Assembly (NCBI GenBank): GCA_020347625.1
Contig: CP070735.1
Location: 2,416,976-2,457,660, forward strand
From: Deltaproteobacteria bacterium
GTDB lineage: Bacteria > Desulfobacterota > Syntrophobacteria > BM002
Direction of reading: 5' to 3'
Length of the DNA stretch: 40,685 nucleotides
Of the stretch, positions 1 to 8,427 are shown one piece after another (within the stretch, counting starts at the first letter, position 1; the number at the start of each line of letters is the position of its first letter). The notes under the pieces are model-generated. The model did no database searches and had not been told where the DNA came from. It saw nothing but the letters and a program-made list of their open reading frames with translations. A program made the translations under genes and the position numbers.

Positions 1-701
1 GGGCGCTCCTCGCCGTAGCTGATCGTTGTGATTCGGCTCGCAGGGATTCCCAGGGACACCAGGTAATCCTTGGCCGCTTTTGACCGTCTCTCGCCGAGGG
101 CCATGTTGTACGCGTTGGTACCGCGTTCGTCACAGTGGCCTTCGATCGTGATCGAGCTCTCTGGCGCGTCTTTGAGTTGTCGCGCGTTATTCTCCAGCGT
201 TCGCCTGAACTCCGACTTGATAGTAGACTTGTCGAAGTCGAAGAAAATGTCCTCGAGTACCGGAAGCTTCACTTCCTTGATCTCGGGCTTCTCCACTGGC
301 TCTTCAACCGGCGGCGGTGGTGGTGGCGGCGGAGGCGGCGGCTGAGTGGAAGGCGGAGTGGAAGGTTCCACAGCCGGGGTTACCTCCTCGACGGGAACGG
401 CAGAAAGCGCCCTCAGAGATTCTGGTAACTCGTAGTAAACTCGCAACTCCGTGCCTGGGTAGATCCAGTGGGGATTGGTGATGTGTTGATTCAGCTCCCA
501 CACCTTGGGCCAAACCCAGGGATTACCATAAAGAGCGTCGCAAATATCCCAAAGCGTATCACCCTTTACCACGACATGGATATAGGTCTCTTTATCAGCC
601 TCGCCAGAAAGGTTTTGTTCTTGAGCCTCCACGCGAGCAGTTTGCGCAAAAGCCAGGAGCAAAGTGCCCACCATCAACCAAACAAGGACTGTTCGTTTCA
701 C
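1..701 (-). CDS. LysM-OmpA envelope protein, 3' part cut by window edge
   Basis: Partial gene read leftward from a GTG start at 701; the reading frame runs off position 1, giving 233 visible codons. The start is chosen for the purine-rich GGGAGAGG 5-12 bases upstream and the hydrophobic signal peptide that follows (KRTVLVWLMVGTLLLAFA). Next comes a LysM peptidoglycan-binding domain (about residues 40-90, with VVKGDTLWDIC and the NPxWIYPGTELRV motif), a Pro/Glu linker with eleven consecutive prolines, then an OmpA C-terminal domain with the FFDFDKSTIK and EGHCDERGT signatures. The OmpA domain binds diaminopimelate in murein, so the protein probably tethers or senses the wall in the periplasm. 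It resembles Pal but has an added LysM and no lipobox cysteine. The end of the OmpA domain lies outside the window. Confidence 0.85.
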   Translation of the reverse strand, partial: MKRTVLVWLMVGTLLLAFAQTARVEAQEQNLSGEADKETYIHVVVKGDTLWDICDALYGNPWVWPKVWELNQHITNPHWIYPGTELRVYYELPESLRALSAVPVEEVTPAVEPSTPPSTQPPPPPPPPPPPVEEPVEKPEIKEVKLPVLEDIFFDFDKSTIKSEFRRTLENNARQLKDAPESSITIEGHCDERGTNAYNMALGERRSKAAKDYLVSLGIPASRITTISYGEER

Positions 702-936
702 GGTTGACCTCTCCCGTTTTAAGGTGGAGCCAATTTTCTGAAAGCCTCTAAGGTCTATCCTACACTCTAACCCACGACCAATACACACATTTTTCCTGTA
801 TGTCAACCTAGATGACTTAGCAAGAAACATACCTGTTTATATGAGGAGAAGACGTAACCTGTTGTATTATCCTGAAATAATTAACGTTTAGCGAATTTAA
901 TCAATTGACGGTTAGCTTCTGCCGCCTGCTAGATAC
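702..936. other. Intergenic, no gene seen
   Basis: This is the left part of the 371-bp gap between the LysM-OmpA gene and secF. It is A+T-rich and holds the candidate promoter described separately. No ORF with a ribosome binding site and no tRNA-like fold was recognised. The right part of the gap is the CACAGAG-type inverted repeat at 937-1043. Confidence 0.5.
778..806 (-). promoter_or_regulatory. Candidate sigma-70 promoter for the LysM-OmpA gene
   Basis: On the minus strand a perfect -35 TTGACA (801-806) is followed after 17 bases by TATTGG (778-783), a weak -10. It lies about 75 bases upstream of the GTG start and reads toward it. The -35 and spacing are seen; function is inferred. Confidence 0.4.
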
Positions 937-1043
937 ACCGCAAAGAGCACAGAGTCCACAGAGAAAAGTCAGATATGTATAATATCAATCATTTTTCACC
1001 CAAAAGATCTTTTATGCGATCTCCGTCTCCTCTGTGGTTGACC
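937..1043. repeat. CACAGAG-family inverted repeat, copy 1
   Basis: Left arm 937-966 begins ACCGCAAAGAGCAC and is made of units of about 9 bases (CACAGAGNN). Right arm 1019-1043 is its degenerate inverse (CTCCTCTGTGGTTGACC). About 50 A+T-rich bases separate the arms. It sits just downstream of the secF stop codon. Copies 2 and 3 are at 12215-12326 and 19788-19875, with left arms starting from the same 14-base word in slightly different forms. Confidence 0.6.
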
Positions 1044-1072
1044 CTCCATATTCCGATCCTCCGGCACACCTT

Positions 1073-2140
1073 TTACCTCTTTGCTTTTAACCGGACTCGA
1101 GAGCTGGCAAACCTGCCCTCCCAGACGATCAGGACAGGACTTGCCACAAATATGGATGAATAGGTACCTACCAACACACCCACTATCAACGCGAAAGCAA
1201 AGTCATGAATGACCCCGCCACCCAATATGAAAAGCGCGGTGACCACTATCAGGGTGGTTCCTGAGGTGAGGATAGTGCGGCTTAGGGTCTGATTTATGCT
1301 ACTGTTAACCACCTCAGCGAACTCGCGCCGCTTGCCCGTGCGCAGGTTTTCCCTAATCCGATCGAAAACGATGATGGTGTCGTTTAGGGAGTAGCCGATA
1401 ATGGTCAACAAGGCGGCTACTACGGTCAGGTCAAATTCCTTGTTGGTGAGGGCAAAGGCGCCCACAGTTATCATCACATCGTGGATGAGGGCAATGACCG
1501 CTCCGAGGGCATACTTGAGTTGTAGGAACCAGCAGCAGACCAATGTGATCGCCAAGGCCGCCAGAATCAACATGGGAATGCTCATGCCAATGGCCCGAAG
1601 GACATACACTCCCATAAGTAAAACCCCGGCCATGACCAAAGCCGGCATCCATTTGACCTCAAATCTCCCGGAGATGTAGATTGCGATGAAGAGCAGGGCA
1701 TAGTAGATGGCTAAGAGTGCCTTCTGGCGCAGGTCTTCACCTACCTTGGGTCCCACCATTTCTACTCGCTCAATGATAACAGTATCTTCGCCGTAGGTCC
1801 GCTCTAAGCTGTCCTTTACCTCCTTGCTGAGGTTGGCCAGCTTGGACCTGGAAATGTCGGTGCGGATAAGAAAGACGCTTTCGCCTTCACCGCCGAACCG
1901 TTGGATGGCACTGCGGTCCAGACCCACGGACTTGAGTCCGTCTTTAATTTTGTCGGCACTGGTAGGGTTGTTAAACCTAACCTGGACAATAGTACCCCCG
2001 GCAAAGTCAATACCGTAAATGCTTGTTCCCCGCCAAACAAGGGCAGCGAGTCCAATGAGAATCAGCCCCAAAGACAGGATGAAAGCAACCTTCCGTCGAC
2101 CGACAAAATTAATATTGATGTCCGGTTTGATAAATTGCAT
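1073..2140 (-). CDS. secF: Protein translocase subunit SecF
   Basis: SecF, 355 aa, is an inner-membrane partner of SecD that uses the proton gradient to pull exported proteins through SecYEG. An N-terminal membrane segment (about residues 18-38) precedes the conserved YGIDFAGGT motif. A periplasmic loop and five further membrane segments follow, including the family motifs GYSLNDTIIVFDRIRE and, near the C-terminus, LTSGTTLIVV. The start is ATG with AGAGAGG just upstream. It is the last gene of the queA-tgt-yajC-secD-secF operon but is separated from secD by 203 bp that contain a repeat and two competing hairpins, so it may be regulated separately. Length and motifs are normal for the family. 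Confidence 0.96.
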   Translation of the reverse strand: MQFIKPDININFVGRRKVAFILSLGLILIGLAALVWRGTSIYGIDFAGGTIVQVRFNNPTSADKIKDGLKSVGLDRSAIQRFGGEGESVFLIRTDISRSKLANLSKEVKDSLERTYGEDTVIIERVEMVGPKVGEDLRQKALLAIYYALLFIAIYISGRFEVKWMPALVMAGVLLMGVYVLRAIGMSIPMLILAALAITLVCCWFLQLKYALGAVIALIHDVMITVGAFALTNKEFDLTVVAALLTIIGYSLNDTIIVFDRIRENLRTGKRREFAEVVNSSINQTLSRTILTSGTTLIVVTALFILGGGVIHDFAFALIVGVLVGTYSSIFVASPVLIVWEGRFASSRVRLKAKR

Positions 2141-2147
2141 GATACCT

Positions 2148-2184
2148 CTCTCAAGTTGAGAGCTAACATTAACAAGTTAGCTCT
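2148..2184 (-). promoter_or_regulatory. Competing hairpins over the secF ribosome binding site
   Basis: On the minus strand, hairpin A pairs AGAGCTAAC (2176-2184) with GTTAGCTCT (2159-2167), a perfect 9-bp stem with an 8-base loop. Hairpin B pairs CTCTC (2158-2162) with GAGAG (2148-2152). Hairpin B covers part of the secF Shine-Dalgarno sequence and shares bases 2159-2162 with hairpin A, so the two cannot form together. The pairings are seen; control of secF translation is inferred. Confidence 0.4.
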
Positions 2185-2193
2185 ACTTCGCTT

Positions 2194-2287
2194 CAGAGTT
2201 GGAATACTGGAATAATGGTTGAATTTGTTTTTCCTATTCTTTTTCCCCATCGTTCCATTCTTCCATCATTCCACTATTCCAGAACTG
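2194..2287. repeat. Octad-repeat inverted repeat between secD and secF
   Basis: Left arm 2194-2226 contains TGGAATAC and TGGAATAA in tandem (period 8). Right arm 2247-2287 is the inverse with five degenerate TGGAANGA-type units. A T-rich spacer of about 20 bases separates them. It would form a long imperfect hairpin in the secD-secF intergenic RNA. Confidence 0.6.
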
Positions 2288-2343
2288 ATGTGGAATGTTA
2301 CAGCTTCGAGAATTCGCCTCTCCCCCGAAAAATTATCAGAGGG

Positions 2344-3942
2344 CTAAATACTCAATTTCTTCATCCGCTTTTTCTGAAGCAGATAATCGAACAACAACCT
2401 AGATCCAAAAATAGCGGTAAACATGCTCGCGGCAATGCCGAGGCTCAGGGTAATGGCAAACCCCCGTACCGGCCCGGTGCCGAACTGCAAAAGGACTACC
2501 GCAGCGATCAATGTGGTGACGTTGGCATCTAGAATAGTAATGGTGGCCTTGCTGTACCCGCTGTCCAACGCTGCACGCGGCGTTTTCCCCAACCGTAATT
2601 CCTCACGTATTCGCTCAAAGATCAACACGTTAGCATCAACAGCCATGCCGATGGTGAGAATAATGCCGGCAATACCCGGAAGGGTAAGGGTAGCGCCAAA
2701 CGCGGCCAGCCCCGCCATAATTAAAACAATATTGAGGACCAAGGCCAGATCGGCGATAATCCCGGAGGCGCCATAGTAGATGACCATGAATGCAACCACC
2801 AACACACCACCCACGGCCATGGACAAGAGCCCCTTGCGGATAGAGTCTTTCCCCAGCGATGGCCCCACTGTCCGCTCTTCTAGTATTTTCACCGGGGCGG
2901 GCAAAGAGCCGGCCCGCAGCACCACAGCCAGGTCTTTCGCTTCCTCCATGGTGAACTGGCCTTCGATAATTGCATTTCCGCCGCTGATACGATCCTGAAT
3001 AACTGGGGCTGAATAGACGTTGCCGTCCAAAACAATAGCCAGCCGTTTCTTGACGTTTTCGCCGGTTATTCGCTCGAACAGCTTCCCACCGCGATCGTCG
3101 AAACTAAGTGCCACGTAGGGGCGATTAAACTGGCTGTCAATACGTACCTCGGCATTGGTTAGAAACTCGCCGGTGAGCAGGGTGCGGTCCTTGAGCAGGT
3201 AGGCGGTGCGACTCACCTGTCCGGTGACTGGATCAACTTGACGGCTATAGTAGACCTTATCGCCAGGCGGCACGTTGCCCTTGAGGGCCTCCTGCACGCT
3301 ACGTGCTTCATCAACCAGCTTGAACTCCAGCAGGGCCGTCTTGCCGATGAGGTCAATTGCCCGCTGTGGATCTTTGATTCCAGGCAACTGGATCAATATA
3401 CGGTTTTCACCCTGAGTTCGGATATCCGGCTCACTCACACCAAATTGATCAATGCGGTTGCGGATCGTCTCCAGACCCTGATCTACAGCAAGCTTCTTGA
3501 TATGGCGAACCTGACTGTCCTCGATTTTCAGGAGAAATTGGAGTTGGTCCTGTGTCAGAGTTCGATCGGACACCTCCAGCAAGGGAAACTTGTTCTTGAG
3601 TAGGTCAGCGACAGGCTGCCAATCTTGTTCCCTCGGCAGCAAGATCCGCAACCCGTCCTTGCCTTGCCGCTCCACCAGCCGGAATCGGATGTGTGCACTG
3701 CCCAGTTCATCCTTGATCTCTTGAGCCAGACGCTCCGCAGTGTTTTCCACCGCCTTGGCATGCTCCACCTCGAGAGTCAGATGCATGCCACCTTGCAGGT
3801 CAAGGCCGAGGTGAATCTTTTTGTCCGGAAAGACTTTTGTCCACCACGGGGGCATCTCCTTGCTCAAAGTGGGCAGCAAATAGATGAGCGCTATCGCAAA
3901 GACCGCCAGTACCAGGAGAGCCCGCCATCTCAGATCTTTCAC
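2344..3942 (-). CDS. secD: Protein translocase subunit SecD
   Basis: SecD, 532 aa, works with SecF and YajC to drive late steps of Sec export. A first membrane helix (about residues 7-26) is followed by the LGLDLQGGMHLTLEV motif. The large periplasmic P1 domain comes next, then five membrane helices from about residue 375, with the conserved GMAVDANVLIFERIREE segment. The start is GTG at 3942, supported by AGGAGA eight bases upstream; no nearby ATG fits as well. yajC lies 109 bp upstream in the same direction. Length is close to other deltaproteobacterial SecD proteins. Confidence 0.96.
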   Translation of the reverse strand: MKDLRWRALLVLAVFAIALIYLLPTLSKEMPPWWTKVFPDKKIHLGLDLQGGMHLTLEVEHAKAVENTAERLAQEIKDELGSAHIRFRLVERQGKDGLRILLPREQDWQPVADLLKNKFPLLEVSDRTLTQDQLQFLLKIEDSQVRHIKKLAVDQGLETIRNRIDQFGVSEPDIRTQGENRILIQLPGIKDPQRAIDLIGKTALLEFKLVDEARSVQEALKGNVPPGDKVYYSRQVDPVTGQVSRTAYLLKDRTLLTGEFLTNAEVRIDSQFNRPYVALSFDDRGGKLFERITGENVKKRLAIVLDGNVYSAPVIQDRISGGNAIIEGQFTMEEAKDLAVVLRAGSLPAPVKILEERTVGPSLGKDSIRKGLLSMAVGGVLVVAFMVIYYGASGIIADLALVLNIVLIMAGLAAFGATLTLPGIAGIILTIGMAVDANVLIFERIREELRLGKTPRAALDSGYSKATITILDANVTTLIAAVVLLQFGTGPVRGFAITLSLGIAASMFTAIFGSRLLFDYLLQKKRMKKLSI

Positions 3943-4051
3943 GCCAACTTTCTCCTTTTAAAATCATGAATAGCGAATAGCCGTTTTACCCCGGCTCCAC
4001 TTATAGATGCACACCATGCGGTTTACGCTGTGTAACCACGTAGTGGGCCGT

Positions 4052-4393
4052 TTACTTCTTGTCTTTTACTTCTGGCTCTTTGGACTCCATGCCCGCGATG
4101 TAGCTTCGCCCCACTTTGACCCGGACCTTCTCAGCGATCTCCAAAGTGACCACCGCATCGGTAATACCGGTTATTTTGCCATGCAGTCCGCCGACCGTGA
4201 CTACCGAGTCGCCCCTTTTCAGGCTGGTGAGAAGTTCGCGGTGCTTTTTTTGCTTTTTTTGCTGAGGCCGAATCAGCAAGAAGTAAAAAATAGCAAACAT
4301 CAGAAGTAGCGGCACCATGGCGGCGAAGCCGCTCCCCTGACCACCACCGGTGCCTCCAGTACCCATGGCATATGCCACGCCTATCCAATTCAT
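4052..4393 (-). CDS. yajC: Preprotein translocase subunit YajC
   Basis: YajC, 113 aa, is a single-span inner-membrane protein that associates with SecDF and the holotranslocon. A Gly-rich N-terminus is followed by one hydrophobic helix (about residues 23-42) ending in LLIRPQQKKQKK. The conserved GDSVVTVGGLHGKI domain comes after it and the C-terminus is Lys-rich. The ATG has an excellent GAGGAGG site seven to nine bases upstream. It lies between tgt and secD, its usual place in proteobacteria. Confidence 0.95.
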   Translation of the reverse strand: MNWIGVAYAMGTGGTGGGQGSGFAAMVPLLLMFAIFYFLLIRPQQKKQKKHRELLTSLKRGDSVVTVGGLHGKITGITDAVVTLEIAEKVRVKVGRSYIAGMESKEPEVKDKK

Positions 4394-4463
4394 AAAAAGC
4401 CTCCTCGTGCTTATGGGGAAGCACCTCCGATTGGGAGAAACAGATTGTCTCCAATCGTAGCTC

Positions 4464-6622
<2,159 letters not shown>

Positions 6623-6706
6623 GAAGTTTTTTCCACTAAAGCCAGATCATAAGCCACGAAAGCTAAGCATAGTTGCGTTTTGAAGTCAACTGATTTAGCT
6701 CTATTA

Positions 6707-7022
6707 AGGAGTTTCCCCAAGAATGTCATATGCGAGGCATAGGGGAGGCTACCCCTATACCTTTGCGGGTGCCTCTTCTGAGTGACTGGCGGAAGGTCTG
6801 TAGCCACTTCCCCGGCTGTGTCTGGGGGAGCCCCTGGTCCCGTTCCCTAAGAACGGGGAACAGGGAGGGGGTGCCTTCCCCCGGTCACAGCCGGGCTTGA
6901 AGTGACCAGACCGTAAGACTCGGAACGACAGAAGAGGCACCAGGAAAGGTATTTTCATTCTTGAAACCAAGGCGAACTGGCTTTGTAGACAAAGATCAAT
7001 TATCAATTTTGGGGAAACTCCT
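6707..7022. mobile_element. 316-bp element with 14-bp terminal inverted repeats (MITE-like)
   Basis: AGGAGTTTCCCCAA (6707-6720) and TTGGGGAAACTCCT (7009-7022) are perfect 14-bp inverted repeats at the ends. Inside are a 7-bp hairpin (6739-6745 with 6752-6758) and a rod-like palindrome spanning 6757-6952. No transposase or credible ORF is present, and no target-site duplication is obvious next to the repeats. The structure fits a miniature inverted-repeat element or a structured RNA gene with flanking repeats. The repeats are seen; mobility is inferred. Confidence 0.4.
6757..6952. ncRNA. Rod-like structured RNA candidate (6S-like architecture)
   Basis: The segment folds on itself along its length. 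The closing stem pairs 6757-6764 with 6945-6952, then after a 3x3 loop 6768-6780 with 6929-6941 (13 perfect pairs). A bubble of 14 and 16 unpaired bases follows. An upper stem then pairs 6795-6800 with 6907-6912, 6805-6810 with 6899-6904, and 6811-6820 with 6886-6895. A G-rich/C-rich pairing (6822-6830 with 6875-6884) and an apical 7-bp hairpin (6839-6857) complete it. Length and a central bubble between two stems recall 6S RNA, but I could not match the conserved 6S bases, and the transcribed strand is unknown. It may instead be the interior of a miniature transposon. Confidence 0.35.
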
Positions 7023-7029
7023 GCAGGGT

Positions 7030-7035
7030 TATAAT
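7030..7035 (+). promoter_or_regulatory. Candidate -10 element for ilvA
   Basis: A perfect TATAAT lies eight bases after the right terminal repeat of the 316-bp element. The sequence 17 bases upstream (TTTTGG, at the edge of that element) is a poor -35. If used, it gives ilvA a leader of about 180 bases. Confidence 0.3.
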
Positions 7036-7084
7036 GGCTAATGGTGGGCTGATTTCAACCCGAACCGGTTCACAAATCTTTACA

Positions 7085-7166
7085 AGCCTCAAAAGGGTTA
7101 GTTGACGGCCAACCCTGGATTTGCTATGAGGCTAAAATGTCAAATTCCACCGCATCTTGTTTAGCC
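7085..7166 (+). promoter_or_regulatory. Mutually exclusive hairpins in the ilvA leader
   Basis: Hairpin A pairs AGCCTCA (7085-7091) with TGAGGCT (7127-7133) and encloses GGGTT (7095-7099) pairing with AACCC (7111-7115). Hairpin B pairs GGCTAAA (7130-7136) with TTTAGCC (7160-7166). Bases 7130-7133 are needed by both, so only one can form. No U-tract follows B, so it is not a standard terminator. The pairings are seen; a regulatory switch is inferred. Confidence 0.35.
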
Positions 7167-7221
7167 GACTATCATTTGCAATGCTGACAGCTTTACAAAC
7201 TTACCTTTGAGGATTACTGCT

Positions 7222-8427
7222 ATGGTTAATATGGAAGCAATCAAACAGGCGGAAGCGGTCCTGAAAAACGTTGTCATCACGACCCCACTGGTCTATTCAA
7301 ACTACTTTAGCCGCCGTTTTGATGCCCACATTTATCTCAAACTTGAAAATCTCCAAAGAACCGGCTCTTTCAAGATCCGTGGAGCTTACCACAAACTGGA
7401 AAAAATCCGCCATAGCCTGGGTCCGGGAGGTGTTGTCGCAGCGTCGGCTGGCAACCACGCCCAAGGGGTAGCGCATGCTGCTCAACTAATGGGCGTATCT
7501 TCCTCCATTGTCATGCCCGAATGGGCCTCCATAAGCAAACAGATTGCCACCCGGTCATACGGCGGTCGGGTGATACTGAGCGGCAAGAGCCTGGCTGAAA
7601 GTCTGGCTCAGGCCCGCAAGCTAGAAGAGGAGGGCCGAACCTTCATTCATCCTTTTGACGACGAGGATATTATTGCCGGTCAGGGAACCATAGGTTTGGA
7701 GATTGTCTCACAGCTACCTGAGGTGGAGGCCATCCTGATCCCTGTTGGCGGCGGTGGCCTCATAGCCGGAATTGCCACCGCGGTAAAATCTATGTTGCCG
7801 CAGGCTTCAATAATTGGGGTTCAGACCGCTGCCTGTGCTTCAGCGCTGGCTGCTCGCAGTGCTGGTAAGCCCACCACAGTAACTGATAAATATTCCATTG
7901 CTGATGGTATCAGCGTCAAACAAACGGGACAGCTGCCATTTACCATCATGCAAAGATTCGTTGACGATCTGGTGGCTGTACAAGAGGAGGAGATTGCCAC
8001 CGCAATGCTCGAGTTGCTCGAGCGGAAAAAAGTCTTGGCCGAGGGGAGTGGTGCTGTTCCCCTGGCGGCTTTGATGGGCGGGCAACTGAGCAGCCTGCAT
8101 GAAAAGGTGGTGGTTCTTGTGATCAGCGGCGGCAACGTGGACACCCATCTGCTGGGGAGAATTCTCCGTCAGGGCCTTTTTAAGAGCAACCGCATTATGA
8201 GGTTCTCGGTACAACTAAAAGACGTTCCGGGCGCTCTCGCTGATCTCCTCAAAGTTGTCGCCAATTGCCGTGGCAACATTCTCCACGTCTCCCATGATCG
8301 TCTTGGCCGGCATCTCCCTGTGGAGTTAACTCGGGTGGAATTGGAGGTGGAAACCAGGGGGGCGGATCATATTGAGGAACTGCTGGATGCACTAAGCAAA
8401 AGCGGCTATGAGGTGGAGGCCCGTTGA
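7222..8427 (+). CDS. ilvA: Threonine ammonia-lyase with C-terminal ACT domain
   Basis: Biosynthetic or catabolic threonine dehydratase, 401 aa, converts threonine to 2-oxobutyrate and ammonia, usually the first step to isoleucine. The pyridoxal-phosphate lysine is in TGSFKIRGAY. The phosphate-binding Gly loop is PVGGGGLIAGIA, and the SAGNHAQGVA motif is present. The last 80 or so residues form an ACT domain, giving the roughly 400-aa one-ACT form rather than the 500-aa two-ACT E. coli form. ATG 7222 is preferred because GAGG (7209-7212) lies nine bases before it; a TTG at 7207 would overlap that site. The 3' end overlaps the convergent TPR gene by 22 bp. Confidence 0.92.
   Translation: MVNMEAIKQAEAVLKNVVITTPLVYSNYFSRRFDAHIYLKLENLQRTGSFKIRGAYHKLEKIRHSLGPGGVVAASAGNHAQGVAHAAQLMGVSSSIVMPEWASISKQIATRSYGGRVILSGKSLAESLAQARKLEEEGRTFIHPFDDEDIIAGQGTIGLEIVSQLPEVEAILIPVGGGGLIAGIATAVKSMLPQASIIGVQTAACASALAARSAGKPTTVTDKYSIADGISVKQTGQLPFTIMQRFVDDLVAVQEEEIATAMLELLERKKVLAEGSGAVPLAALMGGQLSSLHEKVVVLVISGGNVDTHLLGRILRQGLFKSNRIMRFSVQLKDVPGALADLLKVVANCRGNILHVSHDRLGRHLPVELTRVELEVETRGADHIEELLDALSKSGYEVEAR

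Noticed and set aside
7036-7221. T-box riboswitch or attenuator peptide for ilvA
   Set aside because: No T-box consensus, no terminator U-tract, and no short frame rich in Ile or Thr codons.
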